The notes below the pieces were generated by a model, which was not told the origin of the DNA, ran no database searches, and saw only the letters and a program-made list of their open reading frames with translations. The position numbers and the translations under genes are program-made. Below, piece by piece: positions 38,789-54,889 of a DNA stretch of 64,000 nt; position 1 is the first letter of the stretch; each line of letters starts with the position of its first letter. The DNA comes from Enterobacteriaceae bacterium RIT691 (GTDB lineage Bacteria > Pseudomonadota > Gammaproteobacteria > Enterobacterales > Enterobacteriaceae), in contig WJYM01000005.1 in the NCBI GenBank assembly GCA_009668205.1, positions 248,001-312,000 of the forward strand, given 5' to 3'.

Positions 38789-39412
38789 TTAGTTACGGTG
38801 GGTCAAAATCGAGTCGACCAGTCCATACTCTACGGATTCCGCTGCAGAGAGGAAGCGATCGCGCTCAGTGTCACGCTCGATCTGCTCAAGAGAATGACCC
38901 GTGTGGTGCGCCATAAGTTCATTCATGCGCGCTTTAACTTTCAGGATCTCTTTGGCGTGGATTTCGATATCCGTCGCCTGACCCTGGTAGCCGCCCAGCG
39001 GCTGGTGAATCATTACGCGGGAGTTCGGCAGGCAGAAACGCTTGCCTTTTGCCCCGGCGGTCAACAGGAATGCGCCCATGGAGCAAGCCTGTCCCATACA
39101 AATTGTGCTGACATCCGGTTTAATGAACTGCATGGTGTCATAGATGGACATCCCCGCGGTGATCACGCCGCCAGGAGAGTTAATGTACAGGTAGATGTCT
39201 TTCTCTGGGTTTTCCGCTTCCAGAAACAACATTTGCGCCACGATCAGGTTCGCCATGTGGTCTTCCACCTGGCCGGTCAGAAAGATAACGCGCTCCTTAA
39301 GCAGACGGGAGTAAATATCAAATGAACGTTCGCCGCGTGAGGTCTGTTCAATGACCATCGGCACCAGGGCCATATGGGGTGCAAAGTTATCTCGTTCGCC
39401 ACTGTATGACAT
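38789..39412 (-). CDS. clpP: ATP-dependent Clp protease proteolytic subunit
   Basis: The 207-residue serine peptidase has catalytic Ser in [10 protein letters not shown], His in [12 protein letters not shown] and Asp in ERDTERDRF, with the E. coli-type N-terminal propeptide. A Cys replaces the E. coli Ala just before the catalytic Ser. It forms the 14-subunit chamber served by ClpX and ClpA. A sigma-32 promoter lies upstream. Confidence 0.98.
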   Translation of the reverse strand: MSYSGERDNFAPHMALVPMVIEQTSRGERSFDIYSRLLKERVIFLTGQVEDHMANLIVAQMLFLEAENPEKDIYLYINSPGGVITAGMSIYDTMQFIKPDVSTICMGQACSMGAFLLTAGAKGKRFCLPNSRVMIHQPLGGYQGQATDIEIHAKEILKVKARMNELMAHHTGHSLEQIERDTERDRFLSAAESVEYGLVDSILTHRN

Positions 39413-39502
39413 GTCCGTCTCCTGGATAAATAGTGAAATGACCTGCTGTACTGATTGTAACCTTGCGGACGGATCATCAGCCAGTCTCTGTTGCTTCCCC
39501 TT

Positions 39503-39531
39503 TAATGGGGATGGCAGTGCCCTGTTTCAAG
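39503..39531 (-). promoter_or_regulatory. Sigma-32 heat-shock promoter of clpP
   Basis: CTTGAAA (39525-39531) and CCCCATTA (39503-39510) on the minus strand are separated by 14 bases, an excellent sigma-32 match about 90 bases before the clpP start codon. Confidence 0.9.
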
Positions 39532-39602
39532 CATAACAATATTTTGCTGTAACGCTAACACCGAAACGCCGTTTTCGCACGTACAGCCGTCCTGGTTATG
39601 CA

Positions 39603-39638
39603 ATAAAAAAACCCGTCACCAGAAGGTAACGGGTTTTT
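39603..39638 (-). terminator. Terminator of tig
   Basis: AACCCGTTACC and GGTGACGGGTT pair with one mismatch around TTCT, followed by seven T on the minus strand. Confidence 0.9.
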
Positions 39639-39668
39639 CGCTCAAACTTTAAACGCAGGGGGCGTTAA

Positions 39669-41312
<1,644 letters not shown>

Positions 41313-41630
41313 TTAGGCGATCGTGCCTGCACCTCGACAAGGTGGTGATGCAAACACCGTATCCTGCAAGCCCGCCCACTCTTTGGTGGTGTAAGTGTGC
41401 AGCGCCAGCGCATGGACGGTTGTGGACAATTCAGCCGTTAAAGTTCCGTAGATCATTCGATGACGATTAAGGAAACGCTCTCCGGCAAACCGATCGCTAA
41501 CCAGCACAACTTTAAAATGGCTTTCGGAGCCAGCCGGAACATTATGGCGATAGCTTTCGTCCACCACTTCGAGGAACAAAGGCTCAAAGGCTGCCCTTAA
41601 TTTTTGTTCTATCTGTTCACGTATCATCAT
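41313..41630 (-). CDS. bolA: BolA, stress-response morphogene and transcriptional regulator
   Basis: The 105-residue product has the BolA fold and signature [27 protein letters not shown] and [13 protein letters not shown]. BolA binds DNA, forms an Fe-S complex with Grx4 and affects shape and biofilm under stress. The MM start matches E. coli. Confidence 0.97.
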   Translation of the reverse strand: MMIREQIEQKLRAAFEPLFLEVVDESYRHNVPAGSESHFKVVLVSDRFAGERFLNRHRMIYGTLTAELSTTVHALALHTYTTKEWAGLQDTVFASPPCRGAGTIA

Positions 41631-41675
41631 GAATTTACTCCTCCGACAACGCTGAGGTGCCGTCTTCCCTTTAAA

Positions 41676-41684
41676 TGTTAGCCG
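41676..41684 (-). promoter_or_regulatory. Gearbox-like -10 element of bolA
   Basis: CGGCTAACA on the minus strand resembles the gearbox -10 element CGGCTAGTA, at a suitable distance from the start codon. No convincing gearbox -35 was seen. Confidence 0.45.
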
Positions 41685-41933
41685 CTTTTACCGTTTCCAT
41701 TACATGAAAACAACAAAAATTTAGCTTTCGTCTGTTTCCCTCACTCAAAGGGATGAAGTTTGCGCCTTGTGCCATGCGATTCCTCGCAAAAAGTAGCAGG
41801 AAATTGTGCCTGCGCTCAGAAAACATTCAACACGATGAATTTACATGCGTTGCCCACTTCCACTGGCCGATGGCGATGTTATGATGACGAGAATTTTTCG
41901 CCCGTTGAACACAGTGACACTGAGAACCAAAAA

Positions 41934-42512
41934 ATGTTAAAAAAAATGCTTTTCCCGTTGGTTGCGATGTTTGTGCTGGCCGGATGTGCCAAGCCACCAA
42001 CGACGATTGACGTCTCCCCGAAAATCACCCTGCCTTCACAGGATCCAAGCCTGATGGGCGTCACTGTCAGCATCAACGGCGCCGATCAGCGTCCGGACCA
42101 GGCGCTGGCAAAAGTGACCCGTGATAACCAGCTGGTGACCCTGACCGCCTCCCGCGATCTGCGTTTCCTGCTGCAGGAAGTGCTTGAGAAACAAATGACC
42201 GCTCGCGGCTACATGATTGGACCAAACGGTGCGGTTGATCTGCAGATCATTGTTAATCAGCTGTATGCGGATGTGTCTCAGGGCAACGTGCGCTATAACA
42301 TCGCCACCAAGGCTGACATCGCCATCATCGCCACCGCGAAGAATGGCCAGAAGATGACCAAAAACTACCGTGCGAGCTACCAGGTTGAGGGCGCATTTAC
42401 CGCCAACAACCAGAACATCGCGAACGCCGTTAACAGCGTACTGACGGATACCATTTCCGACATGGCGCAGGACACCAGCGTTCACGACTTCATTAAACAG
42501 AACGCTCACTAA
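41934..42512 (+). CDS. yajG: YajG lipoprotein
   Basis: The 192-residue product has a short signal peptide with lipobox LAGC and a YajG domain (ITLPSQDPSLMGVTVSINGA; DLRFLLQEVLEKQMTARGYM). Length equals E. coli YajG. Its function is unclear. The start at 41934 is preceded by GAGAACC. It is 44 bases upstream of ampG, probably one operon. Confidence 0.94.
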   Translation: MLKKMLFPLVAMFVLAGCAKPPTTIDVSPKITLPSQDPSLMGVTVSINGADQRPDQALAKVTRDNQLVTLTASRDLRFLLQEVLEKQMTARGYMIGPNGAVDLQIIVNQLYADVSQGNVRYNIATKADIAIIATAKNGQKMTKNYRASYQVEGAFTANNQNIANAVNSVLTDTISDMAQDTSVHDFIKQNAH

Positions 42513-42520
42513 GTTGAACC

Positions 42521-42550
42521 TGACCCGGCCCTGCGCCGGGTCAGTTATTT
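42521..42550 (+). terminator. Hairpin between yajG and ampG
   Basis: TGACCCGG and CCGGGTCA form an eight-base-pair stem with a seven-base loop and a short T-rich tail. It may partly end yajG transcription. Confidence 0.5.
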
Positions 42551-42556
42551 AAGCCC

Positions 42557-44044
42557 ATGCCAAATCATTTTTTACGCCTCTTTCAGCAACCGAAATCAGC
42601 CATTCTGCTGATCCTCGGCTTCGCTTCTGGCCTGCCGCTGGCCCTGACCTCCGGCACTCTGCAAGCCTGGATGACGGTCGAGAATATCGATCTGAAAACG
42701 ATCGGCTTTTTCTCGCTCGTCGGCCAGGCCTACGTGTTTAAATTTCTCTGGTCGCCGATGATGGACCGCTATACGCCACCGTTTTTGGGGCGTCGGCGCG
42801 GTTGGTTGCTGACCACGCAGGTGTTACTGCTGATAGCCATTGCGGCGATGGGCTTCCTTGAACCGTCCAGCCAGCTGCGCTGGATGGCGGCGCTGGCCGT
42901 GGTTATCGCCTTCTGTTCCGCTTCGCAGGATATTGTGTTCGATGCCTGGAAAACCGACGTGCTGTCGCCAGAAGAGCGCGGTACCGGTGCCGCCATCAGC
43001 GTGCTTGGCTATCGCCTGGCGATGCTGGTGTCCGGAGGGCTGGCACTGTGGCTGGCCGATCAGTGGTTGGGCTGGCAGGCCATGTACTGGCTGATGGCTG
43101 CCTTTATGATTCCCTGTATTATTGCCACCTTACTGGCACCTGAGCCGAGCGATATTATTCCGGCGCCAAAAACGCTCGAACAAGCCGTTGCTGAGCCACT
43201 GCGTGATTTCTTCGGGCGTAATAACGCCTGGCTGATGCTGCTGTTGATTGTTCTTTATAAGCTGGGCGATGCCTTCGCCATGAGTCTCACCACCACCTTC
43301 CTGATTCGCGGCGTCGGTTTCGATGCGGGTGAAGTGGGCTTGATGAACAAAACGCTGGGCCTGTTTGCCACTATTCTGGGTGCGCTGTACGGCGGCGTAT
43401 TAATGCAGCGCCTGTCACTGTTCCGCGCGCTGTTGATCTTCGGCATCTTACAGGGTGCCTCCAACGCCGGTTACTGGCTCCTGTCGATTACCGATAAGCA
43501 CATGCTGAGCATGGGCGCGGCGGTGTTCTTTGAAAATCTCTGCGGTGGGATGGGCACTTCTGCCTTTGTCGCGCTGCTGATGACGCTGTGTAACAAATCC
43601 TTCTCCGCCACACAGTTTGCGCTGCTCTCTGCCCTGTCTGCGGTTGGCCGCGTTTATGTCGGGCCGATTGCCGGTTGGTTTGTCGAAGCCCACGGCTGGC
43701 CAATGTTCTATCTCTTCTCCGTGTTCGCCGCCGTTCCGGGCATCTTACTGCTTCTGCTTTGTCGCCAGACGCTGGAATACAGTTGGCAAAATGAACGCTT
43801 TATCCCGCGCACGGCCTTCAAACAGGCCTATTCCGTCGCGCTGCTGATCCTGGCGATAGGGTGCCTGGTGCTGGCCGTCTGGCTGCTGTTGCTGATTCTG
43901 AACGCTCTCGATCTGACGGCGTTTTCGTTCCTGACCGGCATGCTTGAAGTCGGTGCGTTGATTGCTATCGCGGGCGTCATGCTCGGTGGCGTGTTGGATG
44001 CCTTCGCCGTGCGAAAACCCCCTTCGATGTTAACCGAAAAATAA
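42557..44044 (+). CDS. ampG: Muropeptide permease AmpG
   Basis: The 495-residue MFS-like permease imports GlcNAc-anhydroMurNAc peptides for cell-wall recycling. It has about 14 membrane helices and the E. coli signatures LILGFASGLPLALTSGTLQ, GRRRGWLL and FCSASQDIVFDAWKTDVL. In species with ampC/ampR it is required for beta-lactamase induction; neither gene is in this window. Confidence 0.96.
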   Translation: MPNHFLRLFQQPKSAILLILGFASGLPLALTSGTLQAWMTVENIDLKTIGFFSLVGQAYVFKFLWSPMMDRYTPPFLGRRRGWLLTTQVLLLIAIAAMGFLEPSSQLRWMAALAVVIAFCSASQDIVFDAWKTDVLSPEERGTGAAISVLGYRLAMLVSGGLALWLADQWLGWQAMYWLMAAFMIPCIIATLLAPEPSDIIPAPKTLEQAVAEPLRDFFGRNNAWLMLLLIVLYKLGDAFAMSLTTTFLIRGVGFDAGEVGLMNKTLGLFATILGALYGGVLMQRLSLFRALLIFGILQGASNAGYWLLSITDKHMLSMGAAVFFENLCGGMGTSAFVALLMTLCNKSFSATQFALLSALSAVGRVYVGPIAGWFVEAHGWPMFYLFSVFAAVPGILLLLLCRQTLEYSWQNERFIPRTAFKQAYSVALLILAIGCLVLAVWLLLLILNALDLTAFSFLTGMLEVGALIAIAGVMLGGVLDAFAVRKPPSMLTEK

Positions 44045-48060
<4,016 letters not shown>

Positions 48061-48061
<1 letters not shown>

Positions 48062-48387
48062 TGAGTCATTCAACCGATCACGGCGCTTCCCACGGTAGCG
48101 TAAAAACCTACATGACAGGCTTTGTCCTGTCGATCATCCTGACGTTAATCCCGTTTGCGATGGTGATGAACGGCTCTGCGTCCCACATCGCCATGATTGG
48201 CTGTGTTTTGGCGGCGGCAGTAGTACAGATAGTGGTGCATCTGGTGTGCTTCCTGCACATGAACACCAAGTCAGATGAAGGCTGGAACATGACAGCTTTC
48301 GTCTTCACTGTACTGATCATTGCGATTGTAGTGATTGGTTCCATCTGGATTATGTGGAACCTTAACTACAACATGATGGTTCGATAA
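48061..48387 (+). CDS. cyoD: Cytochrome bo3 ubiquinol oxidase subunit IV
   Basis: The 108-residue product ([20 protein letters not shown]) has three membrane helices. The start is the ATG within TAATG overlapping the cyoC stop; a longer frame beginning inside cyoC is not needed. Confidence 0.98.
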
Positions 48388-48398
48388 GAGCGGCGAGT

Positions 48399-49286
48399 AT
48401 GTTAAAGCAATACCTGCAAGTAACGAAACCAGGCATCATCTTCGGTAACCTGATCTCGGTGATCGGCGGTTTCCTGTTGGCCTCTAAGGGCCACATCGAT
48501 TATCCGCTGTTTCTCTACACACTGGTCGGCGTATCGCTGGTCGTTGCGTCCGGTTGTGTGTTCAACAACTACATCGACAGGGATATCGACAAGAAGATGG
48601 AACGTACCAAAAATCGGGTGCTGGTTAAGGGCCTGATTTCTGCCAACGTTTCACTGGTGTACGCCACTTTACTGGGTGTTGCTGGCTTCGCTCTGCTGTG
48701 GTTCGGCGCTAACCCGTTAGCGTGCTGGCTCGGCGTGATGGGCTTTGTGGTGTATGTTGGCGTTTATAGCCTGTACATGAAGCGTCATTCCGTTTATGGC
48801 ACGCTGATTGGCTCTCTCTCCGGCGCTGCGCCGCCGGTGATTGGCTACTGCGCGGTCACCGGGAACTTTGATAGTGGTGCGGCCATTCTGCTGGCGATTT
48901 TCAGCCTGTGGCAAATGCCGCACTCCTATGCCATCGCGATTTTCCGCTTTAAGGATTATCAGGCGGCAAACATTCCGGTTCTGCCGGTGGTTAAAGGGAT
49001 CTCCGTTGCCAAGAACCACATCACGCTCTACATCATCGCGTTCGCTGTCGCGACCCTGATGCTCACGCTGGGCGGCTACGCCGGATATAAATATCTGATC
49101 GTCGCTGCCGCAGTTAGCGTCTGGTGGTTGGGTATGGCACTGCGTGGTTATAAAGTGGCAGATGACCGTGTCTGGGCGCGTAAGCTCTTCGGTTTCTCGA
49201 TCATCGCCATCACCGCGCTGAGCGTAATGATGTCCGTCGATTTCATGGTCCCGGATTCGCATTCCGTTCTGGCTTACCTCTGGTAA
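48399..49286 (+). CDS. cyoE: Protoheme IX farnesyltransferase (heme O synthase)
   Basis: The 295-residue UbiA-family prenyltransferase farnesylates heme b to heme o for CyoB. The prenyl diphosphate motif [18 protein letters not shown] and about nine membrane helices are present. It is last in the operon, before a strong terminator. Confidence 0.98.
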   Translation: MLKQYLQVTKPGIIFGNLISVIGGFLLASKGHIDYPLFLYTLVGVSLVVASGCVFNNYIDRDIDKKMERTKNRVLVKGLISANVSLVYATLLGVAGFALLWFGANPLACWLGVMGFVVYVGVYSLYMKRHSVYGTLIGSLSGAAPPVIGYCAVTGNFDSGAAILLAIFSLWQMPHSYAIAIFRFKDYQAANIPVLPVVKGISVAKNHITLYIIAFAVATLMLTLGGYAGYKYLIVAAAVSVWWLGMALRGYKVADDRVWARKLFGFSIIAITALSVMMSVDFMVPDSHSVLAYLW

Positions 49287-49301
49287 GTTAACGAAATCAG
49301 T

Positions 49302-49327
49302 AAAAGGGGGCTTAAGCCCCCTTTTTT
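49302..49327 (+). terminator. Terminator of cyoABCDE
   Basis: GGGGGCTTAAGCCCCC is a perfect palindrome preceded by AAAA and followed by six T residues. Confidence 0.95.
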
Positions 49328-49433
49328 ATTCGTTAATTCAACGTATCACGATGTAATATTTGTTAAACAACCGCTTGTTTACCCCGCCCTCCCCCGGCCT
49401 TACACTAGGCGCTGCATTTATTCTGAGGTGGCA

Positions 49434-50798
49434 ATGAACGATTTTAAAATGACGCCAGGCGAACTGCGCGCGACCTGGGGTTTAGGGACCGTATTTTCAC
49501 TGCGTATGCTCGGCATGTTTATGGTCCTGCCCGTTCTGACCACATACGGCATGGCGCTACAGGGCGCGAGCGAAGCGCTGATTGGCCTGGCGATTGGTAT
49601 CTACGGACTGGCACAGGCCGTCTTCCAGATCCCCTTTGGTTTGCTCTCAGACCGCATCGGCCGTAAGCCCCTCATCGTCGGCGGTCTGCTGATTTTTGTG
49701 CTCGGCAGCGTGATTGCCGCTCTCTCGGATTCTATCTGGGGCATTATTCTTGGTCGTGCTTTACAGGGTTCGGGCGCGATTGCTGCCGCGGTGATGGCAC
49801 TGCTTTCCGATCTCACCCGCGAACAGAACCGCACCAAAGCGATGGCCTTTATCGGCGTCAGTTTTGGTGTCACGTTCGCCATTGCGATGGTGCTTGGCCC
49901 GATTGTCACCCATAAGCTCGGCCTGCACGCGCTGTTCTGGATGATTGCAGGACTGGCAACGCTTGGGATCCTGTTGACGCTGTGGGTGGTCCCCAACAGT
50001 GAAAATCACGTCCTCAACCGTGAATCAGGCATGGTAAAAGGCTGCTTCAGCAAAGTGCTGATGGAGCCACGGCTGCTGAAGCTCAACTTTGGCATCATGT
50101 GCCTGCACATCCTGCTGATGTCGACGTTTGTCGCCCTGCCCGGACAACTGGAAGCCGCCGGTTTACCGGCCGCCGAGCACTGGAAAATTTATCTGGTGAC
50201 GATGGTGATTTCGTTTGTTTCCGTGGTGCCGTTTATCATTTACGCCGAAGTGAAGCGTCGCATGAAGCGCGTCTTCCTGATGTGCATCGCGCTTATCCTG
50301 ATTGCAGAAATTGTCCTCTGGGGCTCGGGGTCTTATTTCTGGGAACTGGTCGCAGGCGTGCAGCTGTTCTTCCTGGCGTTTAATCTGATGGAAGCGCTGC
50401 TGCCCTCGCTTATCAGTAAAGAATCGCCTGCCGGTTACAAGGGCACCGCGATGGGTATCTATTCCACCAGCCAGTTCCTTGGCGTGGCCATCGGCGGCTC
50501 ATTGGGCGGCTGGGTGGACGGCTTCTTCGATTCGCAGACCGTGTTTTTAATGGGCGCACTGCTGGCGACCGTCTGGCTGCTGGTCGCCATGACCATGCAG
50601 GAACCGCCGTACGTCAGCAGCCTGCGCGTGGCGATCCCGGACGACGTTGATGCTGATGAAAATCTGAAATCACGGCTGCTGGCCAAAGAAGGCGTGAAAG
50701 AAGTATTGGTCGCTGCGGCGGAGCGTTCTGCTTACGTCAAAATCGACAGCAAAGTGACCAACCGCTTTGAGGTGGAAGAGGTTATCAAAGCCGTTTGA
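49434..50798 (+). CDS. yajR: MFS transporter YajR
   Basis: The 454-residue product has twelve MFS helices with motif A GLLSDRIGRKP, plus a C-terminal cytosolic ferredoxin-like YAM domain (EGVKEVLVAAAERSAYVKID), the distinguishing part of YajR. The start at 49434 follows GAGGTG. The substrate is not known. Confidence 0.95.
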   Translation: MNDFKMTPGELRATWGLGTVFSLRMLGMFMVLPVLTTYGMALQGASEALIGLAIGIYGLAQAVFQIPFGLLSDRIGRKPLIVGGLLIFVLGSVIAALSDSIWGIILGRALQGSGAIAAAVMALLSDLTREQNRTKAMAFIGVSFGVTFAIAMVLGPIVTHKLGLHALFWMIAGLATLGILLTLWVVPNSENHVLNRESGMVKGCFSKVLMEPRLLKLNFGIMCLHILLMSTFVALPGQLEAAGLPAAEHWKIYLVTMVISFVSVVPFIIYAEVKRRMKRVFLMCIALILIAEIVLWGSGSYFWELVAGVQLFFLAFNLMEALLPSLISKESPAGYKGTAMGIYSTSQFLGVAIGGSLGGWVDGFFDSQTVFLMGALLATVWLLVAMTMQEPPYVSSLRVAIPDDVDADENLKSRLLAKEGVKEVLVAAAERSAYVKIDSKVTNRFEVEEVIKAV

Positions 50799-50824
50799 TT
50801 CGCAAATTGCCGGGTGGCTGGAGT

Positions 50825-50852
50825 GCCGGGTGGCGGCTTCGTCTTACCCGGC
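50825..50852. repeat. REP element
   Basis: GCCGGGT and ACCCGGC arms form a REP hairpin between the convergent yajR and fucU genes. A second partial copy lies just upstream at 50809-50816. Confidence 0.8.
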
Positions 50853-50866
50853 CTACAATCCCCAAA

Positions 50867-51295
50867 TTACGACTCCGGTGTCACCCCTTTCTTCAATAAA
50901 ATATTCCCGTACTTCGCTGTTTCCCCGGTGATGACAATCGCAAAGGCTTTCTGCGCGCGTTCGTAAAAGGCAAAGCGATCGATTCGACTGACTGGCGTCA
51001 TCTCCCCTTCGCCAAATAACGCCTTCAGGTAGCGAGCCTCCACGCTTTTATCAAGCTGGTCGCCTTCAACCGGGGCCATCATCACCAGCGGCTCGGCATA
51101 GCTGTCCAGTTCAAATAGCGGAATGACAGCCTTCAGCAACGCGTCGATTTTCAGGCCATCCGCACGAATCACCTGCGGCCCGATGCTGTGCGCGGGAAAA
51201 TGCGCGTCGGCGAAAATGATTTCATCGCCGTGCCCCATTTCGGCCAGCGTTTTCAGCAAGTCAGGCGAAATTAAAGGCGAGATAGTTTTCAGCAT
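50867..51295 (-). CDS. fucU: L-fucose mutarotase
   Basis: The 142-residue RbsD/FucU-family enzyme interconverts fucose anomers. The family signature is visible: [30 protein letters not shown] precedes ATG 51295. It begins one base after the fucK stop codon, third in fucI-fucK-fucU. Confidence 0.95.
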   Translation of the reverse strand: MLKTISPLISPDLLKTLAEMGHGDEIIFADAHFPAHSIGPQVIRADGLKIDALLKAVIPLFELDSYAEPLVMMAPVEGDQLDKSVEARYLKALFGEGEMTPVSRIDRFAFYERAQKAFAIVITGETAKYGNILLKKGVTPES

Positions 51296-51296
51296 G

Positions 51297-52691
51297 TCAG
51301 TTTTCCTGTGGCGTATACACGCGGTAGCGATAATCAACAGCGGCTCGCGCGGCGCTGGCCGTCGGATAGAAACCGACACCGCTCCAGCCGTAAAAAGAGG
51401 CACCCAGCACGGTGGTTTCAGCTTCATCCAACACTTTCACCGGAATGCCCAGCGCATCGGCTTTCATCTGATTCCAGAGCGTGTTGCGGCTTCCTCCACC
51501 CACCAGCAGCAGTTCACGTGTTTTGAACCCCGCAACCTGCTCCAGCCGGGCAAGATTGTCTTTCAACTGGCGCGTTAATCCTTCCAGCGCGGCGCGATAC
51601 AAATGCCCGCGCGTGGTGCCTAAAGACACCCCTTCCCAGCCAGCTTGGGGATGCGTTAACAGCTCGCAATTCATCCTCACACCTTCGCATCCGGCAGGAA
51701 TACGACCGGCCTGTTCCACTATGTCCTGCCACGGCGTTTGCGCATCGCCCAGCAGCGTGCGTAACCACTCCAGCACGCCAGAGGCCAGATACTGCATGCC
51801 GGGGTTGTACACACCGGGTTCGCTGTCGAGCTCACAGGTTGAACCGGGGCAAGCCACCAGTTTCTGACTGTCGATTTTGCGGCTGCGGACCATCAGGATT
51901 TCCCAGGTACCGGAAGACAGCACCGGCTGATCGATATCCGCCCCTGCGCCATACAGCGCGAACTGCGTATCGTGGCCGCAGGAGATGACCGGTAAAGCAG
52001 GCGGTAACCCAAGAAACGCCGCCATCGCTGGAAGTAACTGTCCGACACATTCCCCCGGCATAACCTGCGGCGGAAAGAGCGACTCGGGAACGCCCACTAC
52101 ATCGAGGATGGATGCGCTGAAATCGCCGCTCTGCAGCGACAGCAGTTGGCTGGTCCCCGCCATGGTGCGGTCGGTGGTGAATTCCCCCGTCAGGCGTTGA
52201 TTAATCAGCGAGGAGATAAACAGCCAGCGGTGCGCTTTTGCCAGCAGATCCGGATGGTGTTGCTTCAACCAAAACAGCTTGTAGAGGGTGTTAAAACTGA
52301 AATGTCCGACGCCGCTGGTTTTTTGCAACCACTCGGCGGAGACCTGCTGCAGGAAAGTGTTCATCACCGGCGTTGTGCGCGGGCATTTCCAGCTAATGAT
52401 CGGGTAAAGCAACTCTCCAGTGTTATCTACCAGCGCGCCGTCGACGCCAAAGGTGGTGACGGTCAGCCCGGCAATTCTGTAGCCCGTAAGCTGGGTCTGT
52501 ACTTCCCGGCAGCACTGCGCAAAACGCTGTAAAATGGCATCCAGCGACCACTGGTGCCAGCTGGCGTCTTCCGTTGCAGGCTCACTGGCATTGGCGATGC
52601 TCGCACGGGCGACGACCGTACCTTGTGGGTCCAGCGCCATCGCCCGCACGTTTGTTGCCCCGCAATCGAGAACCAGAAAACAGTCTTTCAT
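51297..52691 (-). CDS. fucK: L-fuculokinase
   Basis: The 464-residue FGGY kinase phosphorylates L-fuculose to L-fuculose 1-phosphate; E. coli FucK also accepts D-ribulose. Motifs: [16 protein letters not shown] (ATP-binding phosphate loop), [33 protein letters not shown] (catalytic Asp) and [20 protein letters not shown]. It matches E. coli FucK closely and lies 45 bases after fucI. Confidence 0.95.
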   Translation of the reverse strand: MKDCFLVLDCGATNVRAMALDPQGTVVARASIANASEPATEDASWHQWSLDAILQRFAQCCREVQTQLTGYRIAGLTVTTFGVDGALVDNTGELLYPIISWKCPRTTPVMNTFLQQVSAEWLQKTSGVGHFSFNTLYKLFWLKQHHPDLLAKAHRWLFISSLINQRLTGEFTTDRTMAGTSQLLSLQSGDFSASILDVVGVPESLFPPQVMPGECVGQLLPAMAAFLGLPPALPVISCGHDTQFALYGAGADIDQPVLSSGTWEILMVRSRKIDSQKLVACPGSTCELDSEPGVYNPGMQYLASGVLEWLRTLLGDAQTPWQDIVEQAGRIPAGCEGVRMNCELLTHPQAGWEGVSLGTTRGHLYRAALEGLTRQLKDNLARLEQVAGFKTRELLLVGGGSRNTLWNQMKADALGIPVKVLDEAETTVLGASFYGWSGVGFYPTASAARAAVDYRYRVYTPQEN

Positions 52692-52736
52692 CGACCCTCC
52701 CGATGAGCGCGAGGCATCACCCCGCGCCCTGTTCCA

Positions 52737-54515
52737 TTAACGTTTGTACAGCGGGCCGTAATTTTGGCAGGCGCGATAATCCTGCCCTTCCAGATCCATG
52801 CCGTGCGCCGCCCATGCGGTAGGACGCCAGACTTGCTCCTCTTCGAGGTTGTGCATGCAGACCGGAATACGCAGCATCGCCGCCAGCGTGACAAACTCAG
52901 CGCCCACATGCCCGACCGTCAGCACACCATGGTTAGAGCCCCAGTTCGACATCACCGACCAGACATCTTTGAACGGACCGCTGCCCGTCAGACGCGGCGC
53001 AAACCAGGTGGTCGGCCAGCTGGAATCGGTTCGGCTATCCAGCGTTTTATGCACATCTTCAGGCAGTTCAATGCTCCAGCCTTCCGCAATTTGCAGCACC
53101 GGACCAATGCCTTTGATGATGTTCACGCGGGTCATGGTGAACGGCACGCCGCCGCGGGTCAGGAAGTTAGACGAGTAGCCGCCGCCGCGGAAATATTCAT
53201 GCACCGCCGGGCACCAGCGCGTGGCTTCCAGACAGGCATCGGCCTCTTTCTGGCTGATTTCCCAGTGCGGTTTTAAGGTGGGTTTGCCTTCCGCATCGGT
53301 TTGTTGAGCGGTGCCGTCCAGCGCCGCTGAACCGGAGTTAATCAGATGGATAATGCCGTGCTGCGCATGGCCGGTGAGCGCTTTCCCGGTGACACGTTTA
53401 ACCGCATCCGGCGACCAGAAGGTGCGCACGTCGGCAAAAATCTGCGCGGTGCCTGTCATCAGGTGACCGAACAACATCGCCACGCCGTTGAGGCTGTCGT
53501 TTTCCGTGGCAACCACATACGGCTGACGCACGCCGTGCCAGTCAAACGAACTGTTAAGCAGCGCTTCTGCGGTGTCGCCATTGGGATATTGATCGGTCCA
53601 GTGACGCTGGCCCTGGAATCCCGACACGATGGCGTTGTAGCCCAACGCTTCTTCTTCGCGGCCTTTTTCTGCAAGCTTAGGATTACCCTGCATCATGTCG
53701 CGAATACAGATGGCCATCAGCAGACTTTCACGCAGAATTTCACGATTTTGCTCTTCGCTGCGGCGATATTTGGCGGCATTTTTGTCTTCACCGAAACGGA
53801 ATTTCTCCTGCGCCCAGCTCACCGCCAGCGCCAGCTCCTCTTCATCATAAATCTGGTTATCCATGCGACGACGCAGCTCGGTCATGTCGACTGCCTGCAC
53901 TTTCATCCCCAGCCACGATTCGAAGAAGTTGTGATCGACAATCGAGCCCGCAATCCCCATCGAGGTGCCGCCCAGTGACAGATAGCTTTTGCCCTTCATG
54001 CTGGCAACCGCCAGCCCTGCGCGAGCAAATCGCAGCAGCTTTTCTTCCACATCAGCCGGAACGGAGGTGTCGCCCGCGTCCTGTACTTCATGGCCGTAAA
54101 TGGAAAATGCCGGGAGGCCTTTCTGGTTGTGCGCAGCCAGTGCCGCGGCCAGATATACCGCACCCGGGCGCTCAGTGCCGTTAAAGCCCCAAATGGCTTT
54201 GGGTCGCAGCGGGTCCATATCAATCGTTTCGCTGCCGTAACACCAGCACGGCGTAACGGTGATGGTCAGCCCGACATTCAGCGCCGAGAATTTTTCTTCA
54301 CAGGCGGCAGACTCCGCCATGCCCGCAATACAGGTGTCGGCAATCACGCACTCAATCTGGCTGCCGCAAGGATGGCGCAGCTTCTCCTGCAACAGCGCCG
54401 CCGTGGCCTTCGCCATGTTCATGGTCTGCTCTTCCAGCGATTCGCGAATGCCCATCCGACGCCCGTCGATCACCGGACGAATGCCAATTCTCGGTAACAG
54501 TTTTTTCGATTTCAT
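52737..54515 (-). CDS. fucI: L-fucose isomerase
   Basis: The 592-residue enzyme isomerises L-fucose to L-fuculose and D-arabinose to D-ribulose using Mn. Motifs: [51 protein letters not shown] (metal Glu), [11 protein letters not shown] (metal Asp) and the C-terminal [15 protein letters not shown] (metal His). GAGGAG precedes ATG 54515; GTG 54521 is too close to that site. It is first of fucIKU. Confidence 0.97.
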   Translation of the reverse strand: MKSKKLLPRIGIRPVIDGRRMGIRESLEEQTMNMAKATAALLQEKLRHPCGSQIECVIADTCIAGMAESAACEEKFSALNVGLTITVTPCWCYGSETIDMDPLRPKAIWGFNGTERPGAVYLAAALAAHNQKGLPAFSIYGHEVQDAGDTSVPADVEEKLLRFARAGLAVASMKGKSYLSLGGTSMGIAGSIVDHNFFESWLGMKVQAVDMTELRRRMDNQIYDEEELALAVSWAQEKFRFGEDKNAAKYRRSEEQNREILRESLLMAICIRDMMQGNPKLAEKGREEEALGYNAIVSGFQGQRHWTDQYPNGDTAEALLNSSFDWHGVRQPYVVATENDSLNGVAMLFGHLMTGTAQIFADVRTFWSPDAVKRVTGKALTGHAQHGIIHLINSGSAALDGTAQQTDAEGKPTLKPHWEISQKEADACLEATRWCPAVHEYFRGGGYSSNFLTRGGVPFTMTRVNIIKGIGPVLQIAEGWSIELPEDVHKTLDSRTDSSWPTTWFAPRLTGSGPFKDVWSVMSNWGSNHGVLTVGHVGAEFVTLAAMLRIPVCMHNLEEEQVWRPTAWAAHGMDLEGQDYRACQNYGPLYKR

Positions 54516-54597
54516 CTTCACTCCTCGTGATGGCTATTGCCCGTACAGGCACGGCGCGGTGGACCCGGCAGGCCGATTGAGCATAAAAACCAGAAAT

Positions 54598-54615
54598 TGC
54601 TAACTCGAATTAGCT
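54598..54615. promoter_or_regulatory. LacI-type operator O1 upstream of fucI
   Basis: GCTAACTCGAATTAGC matches the O2 palindrome at 16 of 18 positions over 54598-54615. It lies 82 bases before the fucI start codon, next to a probable promoter. Confidence 0.8.
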
Positions 54616-54658
54616 TAGAAGTGCATTGAAATTTTGCTCAACTACTTTGTGGTTGATC

Positions 54659-54674
54659 TGTGAACACCTTCACG
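54659..54674. promoter_or_regulatory. CRP site in the fuc divergent region
   Basis: TGTGA, six bases, TCACG: nine of ten consensus core positions. It lies between the two LacI-type operators. Confidence 0.75.
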
Positions 54675-54836
54675 ATCAGAGGTCAAAATTCGATCAGCGT
54701 CAGATAACTCGTTTCAGCTAAAAAACACTAACCAATTAAAATTCATCACGTTAAACAAATTCACTTGCAGCACGTCACAATTTAAAAACAAATAATTTGG
54801 CTAAATTTCAACCGTGAAATAGCTTTTATCAGCACA

Positions 54837-54854
54837 AGCTAATTCGAATTAGCT
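54837..54854. promoter_or_regulatory. LacI-type operator O2 upstream of the ABC operon
   Basis: AGCTAATTCGAATTAGCT is a perfect 18-base palindrome with a central CG, typical of LacI-family sites. It ends 35 bases before the ABC gene start, so binding would block initiation. Confidence 0.85.
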
Positions 54855-54889
54855 AAAAAGTGATTGCGATAAAACCCGGAGAAAACCTA

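Larger units (their letters stand above)
54516..54889. other. Divergent control region of fucIKU and the sugar ABC operon
   Basis: This 374-base AT-rich gap holds two LacI-type operators, a CRP site and an imperfect repeat GCTAAATTTCA / TGAAATAGC (54800-54823). No reading frame is supported. The arrangement suggests looping repression with catabolite activation. Confidence 0.7.
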
